Positions 16,537 through 24,983 of a stretch of DNA of 64,000 nt are shown in pieces. Position 1 is the stretch's first letter. Each line of letters begins with the position of its first letter. A model generated the notes under the pieces. It was not told the DNA's origin. It worked only from the letters and a program-made list of their open reading frames with translations, and did no database searches. The position numbers and the translations under genes are program-made. Source of the DNA: Alteromonas halophila (GTDB taxonomy: Bacteria > Pseudomonadota > Gammaproteobacteria > Enterobacterales > Alteromonadaceae); NCBI RefSeq assembly GCF_014651815.1, contig NZ_BMXP01000005.1, positions 124,001 to 188,000 on the forward strand. Reading direction: 5' to 3'.

Positions 16537-18180
16537 TTAACTATCGCCAATATAGCTAAACAACTCTTCTTTCAACGCATCATATTTCTCCTGATGTTGT
16601 TGTTTTAGCGGCATATCTTCAATTAGCTTATAGACGCGTTTGCACTCTTTGATTAATAGTGGCTCAGCTTTGTCGTTTTTGTCTAACAATTTGATGAGGC
16701 ATTGAAGCAGATTGAGTGCAACCCCCGTATTTACAGGTGCAAAAGACTGGGCGCGGGTGAAGGCATCTTTGGCACTTTGGTATTGTCCTTTTTGGTAAAG
16801 GTCGATGCCTTCCCGGTTAAACTGTTGATAGCTTGAGAGGTTGTCACTGGCTTTCTTTTTCTCTCTATCCAGCAAGTAGCGGCTATTCGGATCCAGGTCT
16901 TCATCATTGTCCTGTATAAGTCCCTGTAAACGCTCTGCTTCATCAAATTCTCCTATGTCGTACATTACTTTAACGCTGTCAGGAATATAGGCGGTAGGCA
17001 CATGTTCAAACTTTTCTTCTATTGAAACCTGCGAACTGGCTAAATTCCGCTTAGCATCAAGCATTTTACCGTCTATAGCGTTGACCCGTGCATTAACAAT
17101 GTTTTCAAAAATATCTACGTCAAAATCATCTCCCTGCCGGTTGAGGTACTCATCAAATTTACCCCGCTGAGTGACCAGTAATGCTTCTTGCTGATAGCGG
17201 TTCCTGGTGTGTTTGTCGTCAGAAAATTCTGCGACATCCAGTAAGCTGCGAACATAACCACACCAGTGTGTGGGTGTCTGGTGCACGGTGTGTTTTGAAA
17301 GCTTCCAGATTGATTCGCTCGATGCTGAAGCCAGCACATAATCGTTATTGTCCCTGGCGATACTGCACGCAACAAAATGCCTTGGCAGGGAGAAAGGAGA
17401 AAGCTTGATGGCTTGCCTGATAGCAGCAATAGCCGCATCACCGCAGTTCATTGCGTTATTAGACTGTGCCAGTACATCGTACGCATCAGCATTAAACCGG
17501 TTTTGTTCAAGAACCTGCTGAGAGGTTGCGATCGCCTGCTCATAATTCTGTTTGAGCAAATGCGTTTTGGCCAGCGCAATTTGTGCCCATAGCAACGGCT
17601 TGCCAGACTGATAGGGGGCCAGTACATCAAGCGCTTTATCTGGCTGCTTATCCTCCCAGTACAGCTCTACCAGTAACTGCTCACAGGAGCGCTGATAAGG
17701 AGACTTAACGCCGGCGAGCTGCTCGCAGGTATCGATCGCCTGATCCCACTCCTCGTCCATAATGGCCTTGTACACAGGCTGCAGAAACTGTCTTTTTTGC
17801 CATGCTCTGGAGATACGTGTTTTTAACTGGGCCTGCGAAAACGGTTTGATCAAATAGTCATCGGGCCTGCGTTCTATGGAGCCAAGCACCACCGGACGCG
17901 CACTGTCCGCGCTTATTAATAAACAAATGGTACTGGGTTTTATCAGCTTCCTGACGCGCAGTTCTTCAATCAGTTCAAAGCCATTCTTTTTCTCAGCCCC
18001 TAAATGCAGATCACATACTATGATATCGAACTTCTGCTTTCTGCATAATGATATGGCCTGTTCCGCTGACGGTTTTGTTATCACATCAGTTGCGCCCATA
18101 GAGTTCAGTAAGCCCCGTAATAGCAACAGAAACGGGCGCTGATCCTCTATGATAAGAACGTGCTTGTCAGAAAATGTCAT
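16537..18180 (-). CDS. Response regulator receiver fused to a TPR domain
   Basis: A 547-residue cytosolic protein. Residues 1-125 are a CheY-like receiver with E12-D13, phosphoacceptor D57 (IIVCDLHLG) and switch lysine K112 (DYLIKPFS). The remainder is helical with tetratricopeptide-like repeats, for example near 205-275 and 440-480. No DNA-binding or enzymatic output domain is visible, so phosphorylation probably alters protein contacts through the TPR part. No kinase is adjacent. Start ATG 18180; the stop is 20 bp from the RAYT element. Confidence 0.85.
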   Translation of the reverse strand: MTFSDKHVLIIEDQRPFLLLLRGLLNSMGATDVITKPSAEQAISLCRKQKFDIIVCDLHLGAEKKNGFELIEELRVRKLIKPSTICLLISADSARPVVLGSIERRPDDYLIKPFSQAQLKTRISRAWQKRQFLQPVYKAIMDEEWDQAIDTCEQLAGVKSPYQRSCEQLLVELYWEDKQPDKALDVLAPYQSGKPLLWAQIALAKTHLLKQNYEQAIATSQQVLEQNRFNADAYDVLAQSNNAMNCGDAAIAAIRQAIKLSPFSLPRHFVACSIARDNNDYVLASASSESIWKLSKHTVHQTPTHWCGYVRSLLDVAEFSDDKHTRNRYQQEALLVTQRGKFDEYLNRQGDDFDVDIFENIVNARVNAIDGKMLDAKRNLASSQVSIEEKFEHVPTAYIPDSVKVMYDIGEFDEAERLQGLIQDNDEDLDPNSRYLLDREKKKASDNLSSYQQFNREGIDLYQKGQYQSAKDAFTRAQSFAPVNTGVALNLLQCLIKLLDKNDKAEPLLIKECKRVYKLIEDMPLKQQHQEKYDALKEELFSYIGDS

Positions 18181-18231
18181 CGACTGAAAACTACCAGTAT
18201 CGCAATGAGTTACTTACATCATTCATGAATT

Positions 18232-18289
18232 CAGCGATACACGCAAGATGCCCTCAAGAAAATCCGAAAGACAGCGATACAGTCTGTAT
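18232..18289. promoter_or_regulatory. Direct repeats and palindrome in divergent promoter region
   Basis: CAGCGATACA occurs at 18232-18241 and again at 18272-18281, exactly 40 bp (about four helical turns) apart. The second copy runs into a dyad ATACA-GTC-TGTAT (18277-18289). The block lies between the divergent response-regulator/TPR gene and the gene at 18313, suggesting a shared operator. Confidence 0.35.
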
Positions 18290-18312
18290 GGTGTTAAAGA
18301 CAGTAACAACGC

Positions 18313-18792
18313 ATGGCCGCCGATAAAGTACAACTCGACTCGATAGCGCAGTGGGAGGGAAATTTATCCAAGGCCGCAGAAAATGGCGCCCAGTTTGCGC
18401 TGTATCTGGCTATGCAATTTGGCGCGTCTGTGGGCGAACCAAAAATCAAGCCGTATGAAACCGCTGTCCCTTCAGATAAGGCCTTTGTGGACCGCCTCAA
18501 CTTCTATCGTCGTCCAGCTCTGGATGCGAATAAAGCGGATCATTCTCACAGTCATCGGTTGTCACAATTTATCGCACAGGGGGATATTTGCTCAGCGCGG
18601 TTACAGGACGCCATGCATCCCGAGCCGTTGAGCTTTCATAATGACGCTACCCGGATCCCTGATGATGTTGTTGCCAACTGCTCGCTGGCAACCCAGCGCC
18701 GGCTTAAGGGCGACACTGCGTCTGACATTGAAGAAGACAATACTCTGCTGGATGACATTATCGAACAAGCCAATGAATACAGGGTTGCCTGA
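18313..18792 (+). CDS. Conserved hypothetical protein, possibly VC2046/SO_2500 family
   Basis: A 159-residue protein with no signal peptide or transmembrane segment. The pattern QWEGNLSKAAENGAQFALYL near the N-terminus and the segment FYRRPALDANK resemble, from memory, the gammaproteobacterial VC2046/SO_2500 family of unknown function; I hold this loosely. It carries a His-rich patch (DHSHSHR, about residues 76-82) and an acidic C-terminus. Divergent from the response-regulator/TPR gene. Start ATG 18313 lacks a strong ribosome-binding site. Confidence 0.6.
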   Translation: MAADKVQLDSIAQWEGNLSKAAENGAQFALYLAMQFGASVGEPKIKPYETAVPSDKAFVDRLNFYRRPALDANKADHSHSHRLSQFIAQGDICSARLQDAMHPEPLSFHNDATRIPDDVVANCSLATQRRLKGDTASDIEEDNTLLDDIIEQANEYRVA

Positions 18793-18813
18793 GTGGCAAT
18801 TTAACTGTGTATT

Positions 18814-18822
18814 TGCTATATT
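18814..18822 (+). promoter_or_regulatory. Extended -10 promoter of trhO
   Basis: TGC-TATATT forms an extended -10 element (TG at 18814, hexamer 18817-18822), with a weak -35 (TGGCAA at 18794-18799) at 17-bp spacing. It lies 58 bp before the trhO start. Confidence 0.4.
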
Positions 18823-18879
18823 CGCGCCGCAATTTTGCACTGGTTTTACGTTCCAATCAGCAAAAAAGGTAATAATTAC

Positions 18880-19875
18880 ATGTCACAGTATATCGTTTGC
18901 GCGATGTATAAGTTCGTTGCGCTCGACAACTATCAGGCTATGCGTCAGCCATTGCTTGATACAATGGAAAAAAACGGCATAAAAGGCACACTGCTGCTGG
19001 CCGCAGAAGGGATAAATGGCACCGTATCGGGCACCCGTGAGGGGATTGATGCGCTACTGGCCTATCTCAATCAGGATCCCCGGATCAAGCCGATTTCCAC
19101 TAAAGAATCTCTCCATGAAGAACAGCCGTTTTACCGTACAAAGGTAAAACTGAAAAAAGAAATTGTAACGATGGGTGTAGATGGGATTGATCCGCGCCAT
19201 ACCGTGGGTACCTATGTTAAGCCTCAGGACTGGAATGCACTGATCAGTGATCCTGATGTTGTAGTGGTAGACACGCGCAACGATTACGAAATTCAGATCG
19301 GGACATTTAAACATGCAGTGAACCCAAATACTGAGACCTTTCGCGAATTTCCCGAGTATGTGAAGACATCACTGGATCCGGCGAAACATAAAAAAGTGGC
19401 AATGTTCTGCACCGGCGGCATTCGCTGCGAAAAATCGACGGCTTACATGAAAGAGCAGGGATTTGATGAGGTATACCATCTTGAGGGAGGTATATTGCAG
19501 TACCTTGAAGATGTGCCAAAAGAGAATTCTCTCTGGGAAGGCGATTGCTTCGTGTTTGATAATCGCGTAGCGGTCAATCATGATCTGGAAAAGTCTGTAT
19601 ACGATCAGTGTTATGCATGCCGCCTGCCGATCACCAGTGACGATAAGGCCTCGGATAAGTATGAGCCGGGTGTGAGTTGCCCTCACTGTCACGGCACCCA
19701 TACTGAAGAGCAGCTTGCTCGTTTTCGCGAACGGGAAAAGCAGGTACAGCTTGCCCGTCACCGTCGTGAAGCCCATGTTGGCACAGAGGCGCGTGAAGTC
19801 ATGCAGGCAAAGCGCAATGACAAGGCACGACAGCAACGTGAACGTGCGCTTAAAGCAAAAGGGAATCAGGCATAG
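18880..19875 (+). CDS. trhO: tRNA uridine(34) hydroxylase, rhodanese-type
   Basis: TrhO (YceA) hydroxylates wobble uridine 34 of tRNA toward 5-hydroxyuridine derivatives. The 331-residue protein has the N-terminal segment [15 protein letters not shown], a rhodanese domain with [13 protein letters not shown] and the active-site loop [12 protein letters not shown], and a C-terminal Cys-rich zinc-like region (CYACRLP, then CPHCHG) followed by a basic tail. Start ATG 18880 ([12 protein letters not shown]) matches the family; upstream in-frame codons to 18835 overlap the promoter. A hexa-A/GGT site precedes it. Confidence 0.93.
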   Translation: MSQYIVCAMYKFVALDNYQAMRQPLLDTMEKNGIKGTLLLAAEGINGTVSGTREGIDALLAYLNQDPRIKPISTKESLHEEQPFYRTKVKLKKEIVTMGVDGIDPRHTVGTYVKPQDWNALISDPDVVVVDTRNDYEIQIGTFKHAVNPNTETFREFPEYVKTSLDPAKHKKVAMFCTGGIRCEKSTAYMKEQGFDEVYHLEGGILQYLEDVPKENSLWEGDCFVFDNRVAVNHDLEKSVYDQCYACRLPITSDDKASDKYEPGVSCPHCHGTHTEEQLARFREREKQVQLARHRREAHVGTEAREVMQAKRNDKARQQRERALKAKGNQA

Positions 19876-19934
19876 ACACTGACACGCTTGAACGTTACAC
19901 TCGATCCTGAGATGTATTAGAGAAGGAAGTATGC

Positions 19935-20177
19935 GTGAACGCCCAGTTATCAAAGGCTGAAATTGACGAAGCGAGAAGTAACTTTAACTTTTTTGATCGT
20001 GATGGAAACGGGCAGATTGATCTGCCAGAGTTCATCGAGCTGCTGACGGTGATTTCCCCTAAGACCAAAGCCAGTCATGTTGAAGAAGGCTTTAGACTGA
20101 TCGACAGTAATGATGACGGGTTCATCGACTTTGATGAGTTTCTTGACTGGTGGCAGGACTGTTGGTGGGAATACTGA
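19935..20177 (+). CDS. EF-hand calcium-binding protein
   Basis: An 80-residue, calmodulin-like protein with two canonical EF-hand loops: DRDGNGQIDLPE (21-32) and DSNDDGFIDFDE (57-68), both with acidic residues at positions 1, 3, 5, 9 and 12. No signal peptide, so it should act in the cytosol as a calcium sensor or buffer. The start is GTG 19935 with AAGGAAG upstream; an ATG four bases earlier is out of frame. A strong terminator follows. The C-terminus is tryptophan-rich (DWWQDCWWEY). Confidence 0.9.
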   Translation: MNAQLSKAEIDEARSNFNFFDRDGNGQIDLPEFIELLTVISPKTKASHVEEGFRLIDSNDDGFIDFDEFLDWWQDCWWEY

Positions 20178-20191
20178 TCCTGTTTCCATGC

Positions 20192-20221
20192 AAAAAAGCC
20201 AGCGTTAACGCTGGCTTTTTT
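20192..20221. terminator. Strong intrinsic terminator (bidirectional)
   Basis: An 8-bp stem (AGCCAGCG / CGCTGGCT) with a TTAA loop is flanked by A6 and T6, so it works for the EF-hand gene on the plus strand and could serve the helicase gene on the minus strand. Confidence 0.92.
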
Positions 20222-20281
20222 GTGTCTGGCAAACCATTATCCTGCAACGACTTACGCAGCCGGATTGTCGCATTGGTGGCG

Positions 20282-21595
20282 TTAACTATCGCTATCGGTG
20301 TTCCTGCGTTTTACTGGCATCATGCCGACGTCCTCACCGGCCATCGTGTTGACTCGCTTTTTCTTGCGCGGGGCAGAAGCACCAGCGGAGGCGGCTTTTT
20401 TATTTGGTGTACCAGACTTCTTAGGCACTTTTTTACGTATAGCAAAGCCGGAAAATGTAGCGCCAAGGGCAGGGTGCGGCTCACAGGCCAGTGGATACGC
20501 CAGCTGTTCTTTTAATGCTGCAAAGCTTTTCCAGTCACGGGGACCCACCAGTGAAATAGCCTGTCCCTGACGGCCGGCGCGTCCGGTGCGACCTATACGA
20601 TGAATATACTCGTCGGGTTGTTTGGGCAAGTCATAATTTATCACCAGTCCAACTTTGACCAAATCAAGGCCACGTGAAGCAACATCCGTCGTGACCAGAA
20701 TACTGTGCTGACCGCGCCCGAATTCACTCATGATATTGGCACGTTGCGACTGCAGCAGTTCACCACTGAGCGCCACTGCGTCACGCTGCTGCGCATTGAG
20801 CAATGTGGCAATACGGCTGGTATCCTCACGTGTGGCACAGAATATGACTGCCTGATTGAAGTTAGTCTCATCAAGGCAACGGGCAAGCAGCGCATCTTTA
20901 TGCTCAACATGATCGGCAAAATAGCATTGCTGGTGAATATCTTCATGAACCGCGCTTGCCTGACCAACCGCAACCCGCACTGCAGCGGTTGTCAGTTTTT
21001 TCGTCATGGCGGCCAGTTCGATGTTATCCAGTGTAGCCGAGAACAGCATGGTCTGACGCTTTCGGTGATCAGCAGCCTCGTTAATACTTGTCAGAGCCCC
21101 GGCAAAGCCTAAATCCAGCATCCGGTCAGCTTCATCAATGATAAGCAATTCAAGTCCGTTAAGGAAAAACGACTTATCCTCAAGGTGATCGGCAACCCGG
21201 CCGGCGGTGCCTACTACAATATGCGGATTGCGACGCAGTACCTTGGTTTGCTCGTTATAGTTTTCACCACCCACAACCAAAGCACATTGCAGTGACATTT
21301 TGCTTATCAGGTTTTTGGTTTCAATGAATACCTGTTTGGCGAGCTCCCGGGTAGGGGCAAGGATAACAGCGCGGGGATCTTTACGTGACAGAGGCTTGTC
21401 TTTCAGTAACCGATTAATCGCGGGGATGAGGTAAGCAAAGGTTTTGCCCGATCCGGTTTTCGATGACGCAATCACATCTTTCCCCTGAATCGCGGGGACG
21501 ATAGTTTGTTGCTGGATTTCGGTAAGGTCAGTGATGCCTTTATCCGACAAGCGTTTAATAATTGTGTGATTGACGGGAAGATCAGATACGTGCAA
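20282..21595 (-). CDS. DEAD-box ATP-dependent RNA helicase
   Basis: A 437-residue helicase of the RhlE/SrmB-like group. Motifs in order: Q-motif around TEIQQQTIVPAI, motif I SSKTGSGKT, Ia PTRELA, DEAD in IIDEADRMLDLG, SAT in LFSATLD, and VI HRIGRTGRAGR. The C-terminus is a basic low-complexity tail (KKVPKKSGTPNKK and KKKRVN), a likely RNA-binding extension. The start is TTG 21595, the only start after an in-frame stop; its GAGGG site (6-nt spacing) lies inside a strong hairpin. The exact subfamily is uncertain. Confidence 0.9.
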   Translation of the reverse strand: MHVSDLPVNHTIIKRLSDKGITDLTEIQQQTIVPAIQGKDVIASSKTGSGKTFAYLIPAINRLLKDKPLSRKDPRAVILAPTRELAKQVFIETKNLISKMSLQCALVVGGENYNEQTKVLRRNPHIVVGTAGRVADHLEDKSFFLNGLELLIIDEADRMLDLGFAGALTSINEAADHRKRQTMLFSATLDNIELAAMTKKLTTAAVRVAVGQASAVHEDIHQQCYFADHVEHKDALLARCLDETNFNQAVIFCATREDTSRIATLLNAQQRDAVALSGELLQSQRANIMSEFGRGQHSILVTTDVASRGLDLVKVGLVINYDLPKQPDEYIHRIGRTGRAGRQGQAISLVGPRDWKSFAALKEQLAYPLACEPHPALGATFSGFAIRKKVPKKSGTPNKKAASAGASAPRKKKRVNTMAGEDVGMMPVKRRNTDSDS

Positions 21596-21600
21596 GAGAA

Positions 21601-21641
21601 GCCCTCATAGATAATGACCGCGTCATTATCTATGAAAGGGC
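21601..21641 (-). promoter_or_regulatory. 5'-UTR hairpin covering the helicase ribosome-binding site
   Basis: A perfect 14-bp stem (TCATAGATAATGAC / GTCATTATCTATGA) with a 3-nt loop is extended by GCCC/GGGC across a 2-nt bulge. On the minus strand the base of the stem contains GAGGG, the only plausible Shine-Dalgarno sequence for the TTG start at 21595. Folding would block translation; unwinding would permit it. Confidence 0.65.
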
Positions 21642-21692
21642 GGTGAAGTTAAAGGTGAAGTCACATCACAGTTACAATGACTGATGCCCTCG

Positions 21693-22352
21693 CTATTTAA
21701 TCTTCATTTCAGGGATATCACCGTCAACAATAAGCGTACCGGCGGTTTTCTCCTGTATTTCTTCAACCGTTACGCCCGGCGCGCGTTCGCGCAGGTGATA
21801 TGCACCATCTGCCACGTCCAGCACAGCTAAATCGGTAATGATTTGGGTGATACAGTTGACGCCGGTAAGAGGAAGCGTGCAGGACTGTAGCAGCTTGGAG
21901 TTACCATGCTTGTCTGCATGCGTCATGGTGACAATGATGTTTTTGGCCCCGGCTACCAGATCCATGGCGCCCCCCATGCCTTTTACCAGCTTGCCAGGGA
22001 TCATCCAGGAGGCAATATTACCGTTTACATCCACCTCAAATGCACCAAGTACGGTAAAATCAACATGGCCGCCACGGATCATGCCAAAGCTTTCTGCCGA
22101 ATCAAAAATAGAAGCGCCGACACTCGCTGTCACCGTTTCTTTGCCTGCATTGATCATATCCGCATCAACTTCAGCCTCGGTCGGATATCGGCCCATACCA
22201 AGCAAACCATTTTCGGACTGTAGCATTACATCTACCCCGTCTGGCACGTAATTCGCTGCCAGAGTAGGGATCCCAATACCCAGGTTAACATAACTGCCGT
22301 CCTGAAATTCCTGCGCCACGCGCATTGCAATTTGTTCTCGTGTGAGTGCCAT
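21693..22352 (-). CDS. scoB: 3-oxoacid CoA-transferase subunit B
   Basis: Beta subunit of a succinyl-CoA:3-ketoacid (SCOT-type) CoA-transferase, which activates acetoacetate using succinyl-CoA. The 219-residue protein has the catalytic glutamate E47 in QSENGLLGMG and the family start REQIAMRVAQEFQDGSYVNLGIGIPT. Translated directly after subunit A (1-bp gap). AtoA-type acetyl-CoA specificity cannot be excluded from sequence alone. Confidence 0.92.
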   Translation of the reverse strand: MALTREQIAMRVAQEFQDGSYVNLGIGIPTLAANYVPDGVDVMLQSENGLLGMGRYPTEAEVDADMINAGKETVTASVGASIFDSAESFGMIRGGHVDFTVLGAFEVDVNGNIASWMIPGKLVKGMGGAMDLVAGAKNIIVTMTHADKHGNSKLLQSCTLPLTGVNCITQIITDLAVLDVADGAYHLRERAPGVTVEEIQEKTAGTLIVDGDIPEMKIK

Positions 22353-22353
22353 A

Positions 22354-23061
22354 TTACTGCCCCTCCTCAGACGTCACTTTGCGCTCGATTCGTTTTTCAA
22401 ACGTACCTTTAATGACCCGATCGACATAAATGCCCGGCGTGTGGATTTGTGATGGTTCCAGCTCTCCTGGTTCAACAATTTCTTCCACTTCTACAACGGT
22501 AATTTTGCCAGCAGTTGCTGCCATGGGGTTAAAGTTTTGTGCGGTGTGCCGGTAAACACAGTTTCCGTAACGATCCGCTTTCCAGGCCTTTACAATAGCG
22601 AAGTCACCGGTCACCGACTCTTCAAGAATATAAGGGCGGCCATCAAAGTAGCGCACATCTTTACCATCGCCGACAGGGGTACCATACCCTGTTGCAGTGA
22701 AGAAGGCAGGAATGCCAGCGCCACCTGCCCGCATTTTTTCCGCGAGGGTACCCTGTGGTGTCAGTTCTACTTCCAGTTCGCCAGCCAGCAGTTGTTTCTC
22801 AAACAGGGCATTCTCACCGACGTAAGACGACATCATCTTCTTAATCTGTTTGTCTTCCAGCAAAATTCCCAGACCAAACCCATCTACGCCACAATTATTT
22901 GAGACAACGGTTAAGCCCTTTGTCCCCATTGTTTTTATCTGTGCAATTAGCCCTTCCGGAATACCGCACAAGCCGAAGCCGCCTGCGATTACCGTCATAT
23001 CATCACGCAATCCCGCCATTGCGTCTTCATAACGGGTCACGACCTTATCGAAACCTGACAT
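22354..23061 (-). CDS. scoA: 3-oxoacid CoA-transferase subunit A
   Basis: Alpha subunit of the same CoA-transferase, 235 residues. It shows the subunit A signature [13 protein letters not shown] near residue 27, [13 protein letters not shown], and the [22 protein letters not shown] segment in the middle. An AGGAG-type site precedes the ATG. The operon is divergent from a LysR-type regulator, likely its controller. Together with the branched-chain genes elsewhere in the window it supports ketone-body/leucine-derived acetoacetate use. Confidence 0.93.
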   Translation of the reverse strand: MSGFDKVVTRYEDAMAGLRDDMTVIAGGFGLCGIPEGLIAQIKTMGTKGLTVVSNNCGVDGFGLGILLEDKQIKKMMSSYVGENALFEKQLLAGELEVELTPQGTLAEKMRAGGAGIPAFFTATGYGTPVGDGKDVRYFDGRPYILEESVTGDFAIVKAWKADRYGNCVYRHTAQNFNPMAATAGKITVVEVEEIVEPGELEPSQIHTPGIYVDRVIKGTFEKRIERKVTSEEGQ

Positions 23062-23123
23062 AGGATCCTCCTGTGGTGTGTTTATTTCGTTAAAAAAAAG
23101 TATCAGGGATGCTATAAGTTTTG

Positions 23124-23137
23124 TAAAATTAATTTTA
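23124..23137. promoter_or_regulatory. AT palindrome in sco/lysR intergenic region
   Basis: TAAAATTAATTTTA is a perfect 14-bp palindrome in the 107-bp divergent region, 32 bp upstream of the LysR-type gene. It is a plausible LysR-type operator, although AT-rich palindromes can arise by chance. Confidence 0.3.
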
Positions 23138-23168
23138 TATCAGTATTAATAAGAAAAATTTACTAATA

Positions 23169-24050
23169 ATGGCAATTTCATACCGCAATATGCTGGCATT
23201 CCTACGGGTGGCAGAGTCATCGACATTTGCTGAAGCTGCAGAGAAACTGCATATCACCCAGCCCGCGTTATCAAGTGCAATAAAAAAAATGGAAGAACAA
23301 CTTGGTGGCAAGCTGTTCAGCCGAAGCACCCGGCGGGTACAGTTAACCCCAGAGGGGCAGACATTACTGCCCACTGCACGCAGACTGATCAATGACTGGG
23401 ATGAAACCCTTGATGATATGCAGCACTTGTTTTCTATGCGTCAGGGCAAGCTGACAATTGCTGCGATGCCGTCTTTTGCCGACTCCCGACTCCCCCTGAT
23501 CATGCGTATGTACCATGACCGGCATCACAATATTCGGCTTCGGATCCTGGATGTGGTGATGGAAGCCGTGATTGACGCAGTGTTATCAGGGCGCGCAGAA
23601 ATTGGTTTCACATTTGAGCCGGAAGTGAATGAAGGCCTTGTTTTCGCGCCCTTGTTCGAAGACAGCTTTATCGTTGTTACCGATACAGGACACCCACTTG
23701 CCAGCCAGTCGTCAGTGAGCTGGTCAACCTGCCTCAAATATCCGTTTATTATGATGAACAGAGGATCTGCAGTACGAAACTGGACCGAGAACCGTGCCAG
23801 TGAATTTGGCAGCCTGACCATTGTCGCTGAAACCGGTCAACTAGGGTCGGTGGGGCAATTAGTTGCGCAGGGGTTAGGTATATCGGTAGTTCCCGCACTG
23901 TGTGGTCCTCAGATGAAAGCGCGGGGACTACATTGTCTGACAATAAATGATAAACCACTGGTAAAACAGGTCGGTATGATCAAAGCCTCACGACGCGGTT
24001 TGTCTGTGGCTGCACAGGCGTTGTGGACACAATGTACAAAGGGGATTTAA
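23169..24050 (+). CDS. LysR-family transcriptional regulator
   Basis: A 293-residue LysR-type regulator with an N-terminal winged helix-turn-helix (FAEAAEKLHITQPALSSAIKKMEEQLG, about 17-43) and a periplasmic-binding-like effector domain from about 90. It is transcribed divergently from the 3-oxoacid CoA-transferase operon with a 107-bp shared promoter region, so by the usual LysR logic it probably controls scoAB. The effector is unknown. Confidence 0.9.
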   Translation: MAISYRNMLAFLRVAESSTFAEAAEKLHITQPALSSAIKKMEEQLGGKLFSRSTRRVQLTPEGQTLLPTARRLINDWDETLDDMQHLFSMRQGKLTIAAMPSFADSRLPLIMRMYHDRHHNIRLRILDVVMEAVIDAVLSGRAEIGFTFEPEVNEGLVFAPLFEDSFIVVTDTGHPLASQSSVSWSTCLKYPFIMMNRGSAVRNWTENRASEFGSLTIVAETGQLGSVGQLVAQGLGISVVPALCGPQMKARGLHCLTINDKPLVKQVGMIKASRRGLSVAAQALWTQCTKGI

Positions 24051-24107
24051 ATTGCATTGCCTGGCCACCCTCATTAAGTACAGTGAGGGTAGCCCTTTAA
24101 TGCGGGT

Positions 24108-24869
24108 TTACCACTTTTTCTTAGGTGCGAACAACTCGTCAAGTTCGTCACGCTCTTCTTCTTTCTTCCTGGCACGATCCTGCGCATTGACACTTTTCAG
24201 GTTATCCTGAATATCGGACAGTGACTCTTTCAGCGTGGCAAGGCGCGATGAGGTGTATTCATCAGGGTTAGACTGATTTTCAAGTGCGTTGATTGCTTTT
24301 TCAAAATATTGCCTGGCCGAGCCCAGCATATTTGCGGCAAGTGCACTGTTGGCCCGCTTAACCAGTGTCTCAACATTAATTTTAAGCTGTAAACGCTCCA
24401 GATGACGCTCTTCTTCAACATAGGTTTTAGTGTCAATTCTGTTTCTGCTGTGTTCAGAGCGAAGCACCACACGCAACTTCTTCACCGCCTGAATATACTG
24501 AATAATCAGCTTATCGCTGTCAGGCAGTGTAAATTCATTAAGACTTGGAATTTTATCATCTGCGTCTTCCGGTGACGTCTGCTCGGAGGCGTCTTTAATC
24601 CGTTGTTTGGTTTCCGCTGTTTTATTCAAATCATGAATAACTTTAAGCGCGTTAAGAACACGCTGATGTAATATCGCCATTAAACGCTGAGATACCGGCA
24701 TATTGGCACATGCCATGATGACATTTTCAGTCTCGTCGACGATGGTGCGTTGTTTGGCAGCCTCGGCACGACGTTCCGCTTCAAGCTTTGCGCGGTGCTG
24801 TTGATAGGCATTGATAAATATGGCCGCCACAACCAGCAGCACAATTAAAATTATTATTATCGTGAACAT
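24108..24869 (-). CDS. Membrane-anchored coiled-coil protein, unknown function
   Basis: A 253-residue protein that I do not recognise as a named family. One N-terminal transmembrane helix (IIIILIVLLVVAAIFINAY, about residues 4-22) is followed by a charged helical region rich in Glu, Lys and Arg, likely coiled coil, ending in a highly charged tail (KKEEERDELDELFAPKKKW). The topology suggests a bitopic inner-membrane protein with a cytosolic domain. A dyad CTGATA-N11-TATCAG (24937-24959) lies upstream, in the 114-bp gap before the kinase-like gene on the same strand. Confidence 0.7.
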   Translation of the reverse strand: MFTIIIILIVLLVVAAIFINAYQQHRAKLEAERRAEAAKQRTIVDETENVIMACANMPVSQRLMAILHQRVLNALKVIHDLNKTAETKQRIKDASEQTSPEDADDKIPSLNEFTLPDSDKLIIQYIQAVKKLRVVLRSEHSRNRIDTKTYVEEERHLERLQLKINVETLVKRANSALAANMLGSARQYFEKAINALENQSNPDEYTSSRLATLKESLSDIQDNLKSVNAQDRARKKEEERDELDELFAPKKKW

Positions 24870-24983
24870 CGTGTACTTTATTTCCTATCGCAGTGATCTT
24901 TCTTCAGTCGCTGGTCGCAGGGGCGTGCAATGTCACCTGATACCAACGATTTATATCAGTAATAGTGATTATGTCGGCCGCAT

